From contig JARWKL010000005.1 of assembly GCA_029961685.1 (NCBI GenBank), positions 42,073,357-42,137,356 on the forward strand: DNA of 64,000 nucleotides, given 5' to 3'. The position numbers and the translations under genes were made by a program. The stretch comes from Aristolochia californica (lineage: Eukaryota; Streptophyta; Magnoliopsida; Piperales; Aristolochiaceae). Below are positions 23,085 through 43,800 of this stretch, in pieces. Within the stretch, counting starts at the first letter, position 1; each line of letters begins with the position of its first letter. Below the pieces are notes generated by a model. It was not told where the DNA came from, made no database searches, and saw only the letters and a list, made by a program, of their open reading frames with translations.

Positions 23085-24494
23085 AAAAAAAGCCGGCCGC
23101 TGAAGATGGTAAGGGTAAGGAATGCAGTGGCTTGTAGTGTAAATATGTTGGAGGTCAATGGGCACAAGTTATAAGCAGTCGAGGAAAGAAACAGAAACCA
23201 TAGCTAGTATCCTGATTGCGTAAAATCTGTTCCTCTTTCCTCTCGGGCGAGCTAGGAAGAGCTCAGAGCACGTGGCAGCTCAGGATGGATCTGTGTACCT
23301 CTTCTGATTCCACTGCTGACGTGAAAATAATTGTCTTCTGCCTTCTGTTTCAAGTTTGTAATTGATTCCGTCCTTCGTGTACTAATTTATTATTATTTCA
23401 GCGAGTTCTCGTATCATTTTCCACTCAGAGATCAGCCGAAATTATTCTTAATAATCATAGTTTATTTCGTGTACTGTGTGATGCTTGATTGTTATTTTAT
23501 TATAAAATAGCAAAATGAGAAATTTTGAAGGCAGAGGAGGAAGACGACGACTGGGAATGAGACGAGACGGCGGTTACTGTGGACGGGCTGGTATCGATGC
23601 GTGGAAAAGAAGGCGCGTCGGCTGCCGGCCAATGGTCGTTATCTCCAGCCTTTCCTGTCAATACAGACGTCGACGGAGGTGTAACCACTTCAGCTTCCCG
23701 CCTGTGTTGTTCAAATCACGTCTCTATTCTTGTAATTCCTTCTTTGTTTGTATCAAATCATGGTTGCGTATCTCATTTTGATAAGGGGCAGCTCGAATCG
23801 TCGGTAGAGCTGTAGCTGCGCCGGGCGTTGGGATGGGGTCGTGGTAAGGGATGAAAGAATCTTGGAGAGGAGGAAGAAGGGGCGCGGTGGTGTCACGTAC
23901 CGGGGATGAGCTCAATGAAAAACCAAAATGGGTGGAATCCTTGGCACGTGGGAACGATGATGAGCTTCGGAGACTTCTCGATCCTTGCAAGACGACACAC
24001 ACTCGCATTTATGGAAGCAGTCATCTTTCCCCTTCCTGCGATTCTCAAACACTTAATTCTTCGTCTTCATCTTTGGTGCTCCAAACCATAGATTGGAACT
24101 ACTTTCCTCGTCTGCTAGTCTCATGGGAATTCGTTCTTCTTTCCCCGTGACCTCCCGTCTCTAATCTTCGGACTTTTCACGTGTCAAAATCCATCGTTTC
24201 TCATTCGCACAGGTATTTCTTCTAATTCAGTTTGTCACATGATTCGCTTTTGTTCTTTTGGAGCTGCAATTAAAAATTTCAATGGGTTTATTAGGATTTT
24301 TTTCGATCTATGATCCAAATTTGTTCTTAGATGTCAGATGATTCTTCGTGTACTGATCGCAGCAACGTGTAGGAAGAGAAAATTGAGTGCCTGGAATTAG
24401 AGCAGAAATGAGAAACCTAACAAGTCAGGGTCTCTGTGAGAAGAAACTAGTACAGTATCCAGTAACAGTAGAAGCAAGTCTCTGTAATCGAGAT
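23085..24494. other. Intergenic between convergent 1589-family gene and DHAR
   Basis: Contains the 3' UTR of the 1589-family gene and an intergenic stretch. Overlapping frames on both strands at 23500-24150 have higher GC, but no domain was recognised, so none is called. Confidence 0.4.
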
Positions 24495-31986
<7,492 letters not shown>

Positions 31987-32707
31987 GCTGGCGCTTCGAT
32001 TCAGCAAATGTCGTAGGGGAGATAATACCAGGACCACCCGGTGACTCACAGTAGCTGCTCGAATGTCTGAAAGTAGAGAGGAACGCGTCTCTATTCGTAA
32101 TATGAATGCACACATTCCGGTGGTAGCTCCATGAGAGGATCTTAACAAGAGACGCGCAAACTCTAGCTTCTCTAGATGAGTATCGGCTCTGGAGCTCTCT
32201 GTTCAGGATACATAGGTCTAAGCCACAGGGTTTACCGATTTGAACTCGAGGCCCGATTCGGAAAAATGAAATCCGAGTCAGATCGTTATCTGACTCGTTG
32301 AACAAAACGATCAAAGTCTCACCCTTTCACTCGATTCCCTGTCTTAGATCCCATCCAACTCGTCCGAATCGCGAATCACTCGACGAGTCAGAAAAACCTT
32401 TGTCTAAAACCACTCCAAAACCCTAAACCCTCAAAAATAATAATTAAAAAAATAGTTAATAAATTTGTTTGGAGGTATGAGACTCTTACTCAAAAACTCC
32501 TTAAATACTTTCAGGTTTTGCAATTGGAGGTCTCGAGTTCGAATCTCTTTATAGGGGTTTGAAACCAGGTTTAGTTGTAGTCGTAGCTAACCTGGGCTAG
32601 TCTCCCTGCCGACTGACAGGCTTTCAGCTTTCTACACCAGTACCCTCTTGTAGCATCCCTGACGCGAGAGAGAAGACCAATTCACAGAAATAGAGAGAGG
32701 GAGAGAA
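31987..32707. promoter_or_regulatory. Shared intergenic promoter region of divergent DHAR and SG1
   Basis: 721 bp between two oppositely oriented genes, both tied to plastid or oxidative function. 32525-32660 contains a GGTCTCGAGTTCGAATCTC box reminiscent of a tRNA-derived repeat, so part of the spacer is inserted DNA. No clear TATA box was chosen. Co-regulation is only a possibility. Confidence 0.4.
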
Positions 32708-33742
32708 ATGGGGACACTCGGCCTCTTGAAACCCAACACTCCTCTTTGTTTCTCTCGACCTCATCCACCATCCTCCAAGTCTCTTTCCGCAGCATCTTTT
32801 CTCCCCAATCCTCTCTCTAAAGCCAGAGCTTCGTCATTTCCTCTTCGTCTGCCCTGTACTCCCCCCTCTTTTTCCCTTCAGTGCGCTTCAAACTTCCAGA
32901 ATTTTCAAAACCCTCCTAAGACCCTAAAAGCCAAATCCCCGCTCTCTTCTCTCTTTAAGACTGTCTCAATTGCTGTTGCCTCCACTGCCATTCTTTTAGC
33001 GCAGTTCCAGAAGCCCTCATTCGCTGTGCCCACTCCTCCTCCTACTGTGGAAACCAAGGAGGATTCCGTCTCGGACGCCGAGAAAGAGAAAACCCTAGAA
33101 GAGTATTCTGATTCACACCCGGATGATGTTAGCGCTCTCAAAGCCCTAATGGAGGTCAAAATTAAACTCCAGAAACTTCCGGAGGCGATTGATGTACTCG
33201 ACCGATTGATCCTCCTCCAGCCGGAGGAGAAAGAGTGGCCTCTTCTGCGAGGCCACCTTTATATTTACTCAGGAGATGTTTCCACCGCTAAATCCATCTT
33301 CGAAGAGATAATCTCTGCTGACCCTTTCCGCGTCGAGGCATATCACGGTCTGATGATGGCTGTTTCTCAGTCCGATCCCGACAGTTTGGAAGAATATTTG
33401 AAAAGGATTAATGGGATGGTGGAGAGATGCAAAAAGGAGAGAAAGGAAGATTTAAGGGATTTCAAGTTGCTACTAGCGCAAGTGCGGGTGACTCAAGGGA
33501 AGTACGAGGATGCTTTAGCACTGTACAAGGAGCTAGTGAAGGAGGAGCCAAGGGACTTTAGACCTTACTTATGCCAGGGAATTATTTATACTTTGCTGCG
33601 AAAGATGGATGAGGCGGAAAAACAGTTCGAGAAGTATCGAAGGCTTGTTCCCAGGGGGCACCCTTACGCGCAATATTTTGATGATAATGTACTTGCGACA
33701 AAGTTTTTTTCACAAATGAGAGAACGAAATGTCAGGTTCTAA
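32708..33742 (+). CDS. SG1: SLOW GREEN 1-like chloroplast TPR protein
   Basis: Intronless 344-aa frame ending TAA. Residues 1 to about 75 are rich in Ser/Pro/Arg and poor in acidic residues, a plastid transit peptide. A hydrophobic segment IAVASTAILLAQF follows (about 87-100). After an acidic linker, residues 120-330 form helix pairs of the tetratricopeptide type: ALKALMEVKIKLQKLPEAID, EWPLLRGHLYIYSGDVSTAK, FKLLLAQVRVTQGKYEDALA and FRPYLCQGIIYTLLRKMDEA. The C-terminus QYFDDNVLATKFFSQM fits the SG1 family. Known role: SG1 is a plastid membrane-associated TPR protein needed for early chloroplast development. The partner is not evident from sequence. Start Met follows a pyrimidine/GA-rich 5' UTR. 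Confidence 0.88.
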   Translation: MGTLGLLKPNTPLCFSRPHPPSSKSLSAASFLPNPLSKARASSFPLRLPCTPPSFSLQCASNFQNFQNPPKTLKAKSPLSSLFKTVSIAVASTAILLAQFQKPSFAVPTPPPTVETKEDSVSDAEKEKTLEEYSDSHPDDVSALKALMEVKIKLQKLPEAIDVLDRLILLQPEEKEWPLLRGHLYIYSGDVSTAKSIFEEIISADPFRVEAYHGLMMAVSQSDPDSLEEYLKRINGMVERCKKERKEDLRDFKLLLAQVRVTQGKYEDALALYKELVKEEPRDFRPYLCQGIIYTLLRKMDEAEKQFEKYRRLVPRGHPYAQYFDDNVLATKFFSQMRERNVRF

Positions 33743-35370
33743 AAGATGAGTTGAGCAACAAGTGTAATGGGTAATTTTTTTTTTTTTTGTTTAATGTGTC
33801 ATAACCATTACAGTCTTGTAGTTTTTTTATTTTTTTGTTTACTGTTTCATAACAATTATAGTCTAGTAGTTCTGGTTTTAATTATAAATGCAATGCTGAT
33901 CAAATTGGTAATTCTGGTTCAATTTTTATTGACTTTCAGATAGATGGGAAGAGTCTATTTGTTTGTTTGGAAATAAATGTGTTTTTTTTTTTTTTTTGTG
34001 TTCTAATATTTGATGCTATATGTGGACTTAAGTGCTTTTGTAAAGGAGTGGATGAACAGTTGGTAAGGTGCCGAGAAAGTTCTCAATCACAATCAAGCTT
34101 ACACATCAAAAGAGAATGGATACTGTCAATAAGTTTGTAAAGAAGGGCGAGTAGTATCAAACTTCTTGTTGTTCCTTCTGGCCAAGTACTGGCTGTCGGT
34201 GTATTCAATATTGTAATCTTGCTTCTAAATAGGGGATTGATATACATCATAGGTGATCAACTTGGTTCAATATGTAGTCATTGGAAAAGAGAGGCTGCCA
34301 TGATCAATTGTAATATATCACTGCAGTTCGCATATGCTGAATGCAGTTTTTCTGTTTTCTCTTTTCCTATGCAACGTAAAATTGTAAATGGATTTTCTCA
34401 TTTCAAGTGACCGTAGTCTCTGTGTAAAGATGCTATTGTAACATAGGCTGAAAACAAGACCTGTGTCATACTTGCAGTCCAACATTTTTTTTGAGGTCTG
34501 GATTTCTATTTGTTTAGGGCAAGGATTATAAGGTTGGGTTTTAGGAGAACTTGCATATGGGGTTTCTTTCTTCAGCATGCATATAATTTGGAGTTATGAA
34601 AGAATGTTGTTTGCTCTGAATAAAGACTATTATATGTTGCTCTGTTCCTGTTTAGTTGAGAATGTGGTGGATTTTTATTCAAGAAGCTGGACGATGATAA
34701 ACTGCTTGGTTGATCCCTGAAGCAAGGTACTGATGAGATCAGTACAAGCCAGGTAGAATTTACCTTATCTGTGTGAATAAAGGATCTTCATGTGTAGTCA
34801 CTGAGGAAAATTAATAGACATTGGAAGGTGAGAGGCCCCCATTAAGTGAACTTCAGGGAAACAAATTTGGCCTACATAGTTGAATAACATGCTGAGGTAG
34901 ATGTAGGGGATATTGTAGTATTTGAATCGGAAGATATATGTGTGTGTTTTTCTTTTGACAGCTTACCCATGAATAGAGTGCAGATGCGGATGAACTAAAT
35001 TAAGTGTGAAGGTTCAGGTGCAATATTTTAGGTGTTATCTAGATGGACTTCTGTCATTGGTGGCCTACTGTGAGTTGGCATGGCGAGACTTTCATGTCTC
35101 AGGTTGTTTGGCAAGTGCTACTGACTTGTCGATTTGCTCTGTCAAAATTGTGTGGGGATTGCTGATCTCTCTTATGCAGCAGTCACTTAAATCATAATTT
35201 AGAGTTGATTTTATTTTAGGCCTTGCAGTTTTCCTTTAAAGGTTCTCTATTTCTTTTATTTGAGAGTGAAAAAGAAGCCCAACAGCAAATGATGGTTAAC
35301 TCCTCACATCTAGCGAGAATTCTTAAAAGGTTCACTAGTTCTGTTCTATGACACAGGAAGATCAGTTGTT

Positions 35371-35506
35371 GCTTAAAAGATTAGTTACCTCATACAAGTT
35401 ATTAGTGGTTATTGGTAAAGAAAATCTCAAAGTGCAATGCTTAAAAGATTAGTTGCCTCATACAAGTTATTAGTGGTTATTGGTAAAGAAAATCTCAAAG
35501 TGCAAT
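35371..35506. repeat. 68-bp tandem duplication
   Basis: 35371-35438 and 35439-35506 are identical but for one base (GTTACC versus GTTGCC). Recent local duplication, no flanking element. Confidence 0.9.
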
Positions 35507-36150
35507 GATCTTAGGAAGGCTTCAGAGATCTTTGGCGCTTGCCAGTTTATGTGGAACCCTCAGAAAGTGAATCTATTGCTAGAACTGTGGATTTGGAGAG
35601 TTTGTGTTAGTGGCTTAGTTGTTGGTTGTCCAATTGTTCTCTTTTACAATAGAAGGATCGAAGTTAGCTCACTGGCAATCAAATACTTTTACTGCTGTGT
35701 CAGATTGTTTGGTTGTGTTTAACATGAACAGGATTAGCAGACCATTAGAGAGGTGTCCGTGTTGGAGAAGTGGCATGATTTGGTTTCCTACATTTTAGAG
35801 ATTCTGAGTGTAAAGCTTCAGAACGTTCAGTTCTGGCTTTGATGGTAATGATATGCATCAGGACTTCGAAACTTGAACAGTGCTTTGTAACTGCTCTTGG
35901 AAAGATGTAGATGTTGTGATTTTGTTTGGGGTGGATTCATGTGGAGGGGAGAGGAGGGTTTAGTTCTACCCAAATACTGACATTCATCTTCATGGGGCTC
36001 AAACACGTATTTATTGGAAAATACTTGGAAGGTTGTTTAAAAACACCTGTGTAGTGGTGATGTGACTAGTAAATATGGAGAACTTTTATAGAGATGGCAT
36101 AAAATTGTAGTTATACAAGTTAGCGTGCATTTGTTGGAAAATAATTGGAA

Positions 36151-36192
36151 TGTTATTAAAAAATACCCACATGTTATTAAAAAATACCCACA
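36151..36192. repeat. 21-bp tandem duplication
   Basis: TGTTATTAAAAAATACCCAC plus A occurs twice back to back. Confidence 0.85.
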
Positions 36193-36199
36193 TGTGTAG

Positions 36200-39100
36200 G
36201 TAGGAAGGAGGCATTTACAATCCTCTTCATCGATTTCTTAATGTTGTCTCATAGGGACTTACTTAACTCAATTGATTGCAACAATCAATTTATAGAAACT
36301 CACCCTTACGAAGTAATACAGTAGTAAACTAGATACACTGCCTAGACCTATATAAAGATTTTAAAATAGTTAACTATGTTACGTAAGTTTAGACCCAGAC
36401 TGGTATTTACAAATAACTCACTAAGAATACTACTCTAAAGCCAAAAAGGGATTTTTAATACTACTCGACCACAAACTTTTGCAAGGGTTGCTTGATTGCA
36501 AAATAACCCCTTTTAGTTAGCTTCTAAATTAGGCAGTGCATAAATGATAAGCATAACTAATCCTATATTACTTATTTGTTGGTAACTCAAATAGTCCTTA
36601 GTTACTTCATTTCAAAAAACAAAATCAAAGTAAATTTGATTGGTGTTTCAAATCGAGGAAAACATTTAAAGGAATAAACAATTTTAAAGTATAACCTACA
36701 AGTAGTGACATGAACTTTAATGAATGATTTAAAAGTGCAATGACACTAGTTTGGTGCAATCGATTGAGTATACTCTATAGGTTTCAAAATAAACGCATAT
36801 ATGTACTTAGTTTTTGAAATAATTCAAATGCTAGAGTGAATAAAATGATTCAAAGTGCAAGATCAATGTCAATTGCACAAGAGATGCTATGTAAATATTT
36901 TAAAGTAGAAGCTTAGACATATTTAGTTCAACGGAGAAAACTATCAAATTTGATTTTATTTTGAGCTTTGGAAGAAGAACAGATTCTCAAAATTATGTGT
37001 GAGGGCTTGAGAAACTTGGACTGAGGTATCTCAAAAATTCTAAGACGTTTGGGGTGAATTTTGGTTTAAATATAAATAGAAAGTTCGTCAATATTTAAAA
37101 GAGTAGCCATTATGGTTGAAAATGATATTTTATCACTTAGCAAAAATAATTGAAAATTTATGAAAAATATGCATTAAATTCTACTTTTTTGTTGTTGAAT
37201 ATAACGGTAAGTCATTTACAATTTTTGGAGATCTACAACTCCTTGATCAAGGCTTGGAATCAATAACAGACAACTTGTTTATCACTTTATACCAATTTCT
37301 TTTATTGTATATGGTCGACTCTTTTTCTTATTTGGCTTTTGTGCTGTGGTTGGCTAGAGCACATGTGGTCGAGTCCTTTTATTTGCTACTTTGTGATGCA
37401 AACAACCATAATACATTTGGTCCACTTTTTTTTTTCTTGTTATGCTTTATGAAGTTGTCGACTCCTGTTGTTCTTCTGCTTTGTGAAGTGGTTCGACTTC
37501 TTTTCTTCTTCTAAAAATCTTTTGTCACTACATATAGTTGATTTATTTTCATACTACACTCAAATGCGATTAACTCCTTTACATGTAGTTGCCTTTTTTA
37601 CAAATATTTAACTTCTTTGACTTATAATCTTCATTCTTCCTCCTGAAAAGATGAACTGATTTGCCTATTGCTCAATCCTTTTGCTCTTTTTACTCTTTTT
37701 GCCTCATTTGGATTAACCATTTCGACATCTCACTCAAATCCTGTTATACTCTTACATAACGTCTATTGGCTGTTCTATTTTATGAAATGGAAGTATTTGA
37801 ATTTAGAAAACAGTGAGGGTAACACAATTACTAGGTTTTAACAAAAAAATAAAAAAATAAATTATATTTTATTAAAATAAAAATGGGTGGACTCACCCTT
37901 CCCCTCAGATCACCGCCCTCACCGTGGGCGATAACTCCCCCCTTTTACACTAACCCCTATTGGCGTGAGATCCTCCCGAGGAAGTTCTTTTAGATCCGTA
38001 AAAATAGAGGAAGAAGTTCTCATTAGCATCATCAACTTCGGATCACCCCAATTAAATCTTGAAAGTAGATGAAGTAAATTGAGTAAAGAAAAAAGATTTT
38101 ACCAAAGTCTACAACCCTCTTCACCTCTCCCTCCCCTTTTCAGGTAGAATTTGGCTTGTAGATGAACCCAATTCACTTTAATCAGGCAAAAGCTACTGTT
38201 TTGTAAATATTTTTATTAAAAAACCTGAAGAAAAAAGAAGAAAAGATGACAGCTTTGCTTAGGGCAAATAACGAATCAGTTGCGAGGTAGCGGGCAGTTA
38301 TCCTGCTTTGATTCTTTTTGTAAAATCGTGAAAGAAAAGCTACCGGTGACGGCGATCTGGTGCTTCGAAATGCTCCAATCAAGCTCCGGATTCAAGATTC
38401 AATGCCGAGAACTATGACCTCGCTGCTTCATTCACGAACCTCAAACGACCTAAAAAAAAGGTTTTTTGTCTGATTTATATTCACTTTTTCTATTTCCGAC
38501 TGTAAACAAAATCTCAATCCATTGGAGCGTAGCGTGAGCATAGGAACGCCTTTTTATTGTGCCGCAAATCTCGTAAGCCTGTTTTCCGGAAGGCAAGTAC
38601 ATTTCAGGTGCAGGATTTCTTATTTTCAATCATCTTTCTTCTCTGCCCGATTCCTCGAAAAGAAGACGATGGTTCTTTGCTTCTTCTCGTAAAGGCGAGC
38701 ATCGGACATGCTAATAAAAGAGGATGCACATGCACTCACTTCTAAACAAAGCATCCATTATTGAGCGGCGGAGACAAGGTGATGATTTCTTCTGTTCGGA
38801 TTTTTTTCTTCTTTATCTTGTTCCTCTCTTTGTCTCCTCTTTTGAAAAGCATACTAGTTTAGCTAATACCTTCTCTTTATATTATTTGACAAGATAATCA
38901 GTTTTGTGTGTAAATATATCATTTATCCAACTCTAAATCTTAGAATTCACTGTTCATAGTTTCTAATCAAATCAAAACTAGCTTGTAGCTCACGGAACTC
39001 TCTGAGAGATCAGGGAGACTACTTCACCAGAACCTCATAAAGTTCTGCAGGTAAGCCTAACAATTGATCATTACCAACCCTATCAATTGACATTAGTGTA

Positions 39101-40896
39101 GCTAGTCTTTTCATCCGGTCGGTATTTGATCTATTTTTTAGCTTTTAACTATACCAAACTTGTCAAAATGGGTTCCTGAATTCAACGAGTTCGTGGTTTC
39201 TTACCTGTATCACTTTGACAATTACCTCCATTTATCTCACTCTCTTCTTTGATCTTCTACACGTTTCTAGCAAACAGTTCCTTCTTCTAGATTGAGCTTT
39301 ACTTCAGGTGACCGAGGGAAAAAAGTTGAATAGGACTGCACAGCAATAACAGGTTCCACCATGAATTGAACTCGGCCATATTTGACATTCTCAGGTTACT
39401 CCAGAAAGCAGAAACTTTTAATGGCCAAACATGAGTAGGTGAGTCTTAATTAGCCTGTGTGAAATAAAGAACAAGTAACGAAAAAAAACAAGAAAGAAAA
39501 AGCTTTGGATGGTGAGAAATTGAGAAGCTGATGATGCTGTCTGGCAATGAAGACAGTGGAGAAATCAAATACCAGTTATAGTAGCTTTGCGAGAAATGGC
39601 ATTTACTACAAGGGATTCTGTCATTTTCATCTGTCGTCTAATTTGGGGAAGAAAGGGAAAGTAAAGCTGGTGTAGGGCTTCAAGAATGTAAAAGGGTACT
39701 CCATGTTCGCTTCAGAAATAGTTGCCTTCACTGGCCTCCATGTGACTGTTGGAGGGCTCCTCTCATGAAGGGAACCCTTCGTTGAAGGATGTCCTACGGT
39801 GCCCTCATCCTCCCATCTCTTTAATCCTAAAAATTAGACTCTTCATTCGTTGAAAATGATTTTTTTTAAAACTAATTTTTATAATTTGGTGATTTTTTTT
39901 AGTCATAAAAGTTTTAGGTTCAGTTTTGTTTAAAGATATTATATAATCTCACGGTTGATCCAAAACGAAAACCATTTAGTGAGAAACATGTAAAACGGTT
40001 GAGATAATATTTCGCATGTTTCACACCAAATGACTTTTCGTATTGGATCAGTCCTCTATGCGAACATATTATAAAGATATTTAAATGCTTTATATTATTA
40101 TATATTTTTAGATATTAAACTTTCTTTGAAATTCAATTTTTTAAAGCTATTTAGATTTTTATCTCTTTGGTAGCTAAAAAATTACTATTAATACCAATTA
40201 TTATATTTAATAAATACTTAAGTTTAAATTATAATAAATTAATTAATTATAATAACGGGTTCTTGACTTGCGTTGCAAAAAATATTCTTTTCTATTTTTG
40301 GTAATTATTAATTAGGCGAATTATTATGGTAATTAATTAAGGCGGGGAGACAGGGTCCACACAACTGCACAGCAGGATACAATATCTTGTGGCCCGGACT
40401 GCGGAGTGTGACCGTAGAATGGGCCGAAGCGGGGCCCAGGGAGAGTGGGAGCCCATTAGGTTGCCCGCCACCAGCGTCGGAAGGGTGTCAGGGACTGGGG
40501 CATTTGAATGTTCAAAAACTGTCGCTGCCGGAGAGAGAGAGAGAGAGTCTTTAATGTCCGCCGATGCGTGTCACCGTTTCAAATAAACCAAAAAAAAGCC
40601 AAAAACACAATATCTCATCCCTCCGCCTTTATTTTACTTCCCTTTTCCCTCCGTCTCATTCTGGGATACACTCTTGCACCTCCTTCGCTCGATGCCCGTG
40701 CTTCCGGAGATCTCTCTCCTGATTCGGCCTGCCGACCTTCAGCACATTCGTGAGTAGCTTAAAAATTCTCGTGCTTCAACGATGGTTTCACTCTCTCGGT
40801 TGCTCTCACAGCGGATTGCGCTGCAGAGAGTTTTTTCGGATTGTTTTGCTTCCGGATTTGTGTTCGGTGGTCTTCATTGATTTCGTTTTGGAAGAG
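36200..40896. other. Intergenic, repeat-derived; 5' region of the DUF4378 gene at its end
   Basis: 36200-38400 looks like decayed element DNA without a namable domain. 38550-39060 has splice-site-like words but no supported coding frame. 39840-40330 is AT-rich. 40380-40470 holds GGCCC and GGGCC site II-like words, followed by a GA microsatellite at 40532-40547 and a pyrimidine-rich leader, consistent with the promoter and 5' UTR of the downstream gene. Confidence 0.4.
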
Positions 40897-43800
40897 ATGG
40901 AGAGGTTTTGGCATCTGAGGTCGTCGCGTGGGGGTGAGAAGCCTTGTCATGGGCGTGGCTTGGCCAGAAGGAGTAATTCGGTTTTAATAGACCGAGTTCA
41001 TGTTGAAGGTTGTTTCAGCTGATTTTTTGCTTATCGTGTTTCTCATCATCTATAATTTGTCATTTTTAAAATTATTTCTGTTGGAGGCTGTCTACGTGTC
41101 TCCATAGCCTAATCCGTTTTCAAATGACGGAGTGGGTGATTGTAAGTCGATGCTTGCAAATGAATTCTTCTTGCGTTTCCATCTGCTGTTGATGATTGTT
41201 AGGGTTTGGATGAGATTAGTGATGAATTTCCGGCCAAGAAAGCTGTGGAGCTGGAGATGATATGCTTAAGCTTTAGTGTTATAGTAACACTATTGAGCTG
41301 TTATCTTTAGCATAACTGTATTTATTGAGTATCTCTTTACGCTAATAGTTATCTACGTGCAGAAAGTTTTTGTTTGATTTGCTTTACACAAAAAAAACAT
41401 ATATGATATTGCATGCTGACCTCTCTTTTGTGTTTCCTCTTAAGTTCAAATCAGTTTGCATTCCAATTTGAGATTTAAGGAGCTTAATATATTTGACATG
41501 CCGGAAAAAGGTGACCTGTTTGATTTGCAGGACGATGAAAATGTGCTCCTTTAGAGAAAAACAATTCCAAGTTTTCCTTGAATGGTTTCTTCCCTTTCTT
41601 CATCACTCTTGTCCCTAAAGCTCTTGCTATTGGTTGGAAACTAGAAGTTCTAGTGTCTTTCTTGTCTAAAATGTTGTGTTATTGCTGGTATTTTTATCTT
41701 CTGCGACAACCTATTGTTTCCACTTCGGCACGAGTAATTTGGTGGTTTAGGTTTTCTGCATAGGAGGCTTCATTATTAATGAGGTCATCCATTGATATGG
41801 GTTAAGACATGCGAAGCTGGGGTTCAGATCTTTGAACTTGTCAACTAATGAGAGCTCTTGTTGATCGATACGTTCCTCACGGAGAATCTGCTTTTAACCT
41901 TGTTTTTCTTTTTATGATTCTAGGTTCGCTTGTAAATAAATATTTTTCATTCAGATTAATTTCTCCATCTCTCCTGCCTAATAGTTCTTTTTGTTGTTCC
42001 ACATGCTATTGAATTAATCTACTTTTGTCTGCCAAAAATGCATTTAAATTTTGTAAAATCAACTTATTTTATTATACTGACAGGATCTGTTCCAGGAAAT
42101 GTCTGCATCGGGAAACAAATCGATACGACTAATGTGGTTGTGGGTTCTAAATGTACTAGAAGCAATCTTTCTGAGGGAAATTCAGTAAGTTTTCTACTTA
42201 AACTTTGTTAAAATGTTTCTAATCCTTTAGGAATAGGAGTTAAACTGTTTAATATATACTTATGGATACTGGTGCATCTAATTCTCTGATTACGTGTCTT
42301 CCTTTTTTATGTCTTTTTTTAGATTTTTCTGCTCTTGTTAACTTTGATGTTGTCTTTCCTATTTTATGGATTCTAGTTCGCGATCGAGTTAATGCAAAAT
42401 TCTTCCAAGCAAGCCTCAATAGCACCCATAAAGACACTGATAGCTGCTGAGATGTTGATAGAGACAGAATCTAGGAAGCGTTCACCAAGTGTTATTGGGA
42501 GGTTGATGGGCCTTGATCCTCTTCCACCACATCATCCGGCCCATTCACAGAGGAAGCTTTCAGAAATTCATTCCCAGACACCACCAGTAATGTTCCAAGA
42601 GAGTCACATTTGCGGTGAGAACCGGTCATTATGGAAGAATTGTAATACCAAAGACTCCCAAGAATTTAAGGATGTTTACGAAGTCCTTGAAAACTCAAGA
42701 GCAGAGATACATAATGACAAGAAAGCAAAAAAAGTGCCTGTTAAGTCAAGGGTGAAGGAGGAAAAGATGGCATTTATTCGGCAGAAGTTCATGGATGCAA
42801 AACGTCTCTCAACTGACGAAAGCCTTCGGCATTCCAAAGAATTTCGTGATGCTTTGGAAGTTCTAGATTCTAATAAAGACCTCTTCCTGAAGATTCTTCA
42901 TGAACCAGATTCTTTGTTCGCAAAGCATCTCCACAAGCTGCAGTCCTCAGCTCATTCAAGTCACATAACATTGTTAAAATCATCAAAGGCCACCAAGCAT
43001 GAAAATGGTGATAGTTGTTGTAAGTTAGATAGAAAGATAGAGGGAAACTTACAGCCAGGGAGACATTCTGTTTGTTCTTCCCACAGATTGCCCAAATCTC
43101 AGAGTGATGTGAAAGTTGAGCCCTCCCATTTGCCTACAAGAATTGTAGTTTTGAAACCAAGTATGGAAAAAACACAGAATTCAGCTAAAGACACGTCATT
43201 ACCAAATCTTACAGCAAGTCCTTATGCTTCATACCGAAAGCATAGAGAATCTCGAAGGACTGCAAATAGAGATTTATTTCCTGAATTAAGGAGCCAGTCA
43301 AAGTTACCCCATTCTGTAGAACCTGTTGGACAAAGGCCAAAAGGTTCAAGAGAAATTGCCAGGGAAATCACCAAACAAATGAGGCAGAGTGCCAATGGTG
43401 TTTTTATGAGTAATGAGTCAAGCCCTGGGAGGAGTGACTTTGCTCCCTATGAAAGCTTATGCAAGTTGCCAATAAAAGGCAATTTAAACGATTTTGAAGA
43501 CCTAAATTCAAACACCAGACGTTATTGTGATTGGGACATCAGGTACAGTCCAACAGATTCCTCAGAATCATATGTCAGTAGAGAGGCCAAGAAGCGCCTA
43601 TCTCATCGATGGAAGATGACTCACTCTTTTCAAGAGGTCAGATCTGTTAGTAGGGGTACAAATACTTTAGGTGAAATGCTTGCACTTCATGACAGAGAAC
43701 CTGAGCATGCTTCAGTTGGAGATCCTTCAAGGGATAGACTTGAAAGATGCCCTTGTCCTTTGGGCATTAGTAGTAGGGATGGGTGGAAAGATGGGCATCT

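Larger units (their letters stand above)
33743..36200. other. Intergenic 3' of SG1
   Basis: T-rich SG1 3' region, then no supported gene. Contains the 68-bp tandem duplication at 35371-35506 and a 21-bp duplication at 36151-36192. Confidence 0.45.

Noticed and set aside
34219..38745. Several 60-90 aa open frames
   Set aside because: T-rich, hydrophobic chance translations with no family match in repeat-derived DNA.
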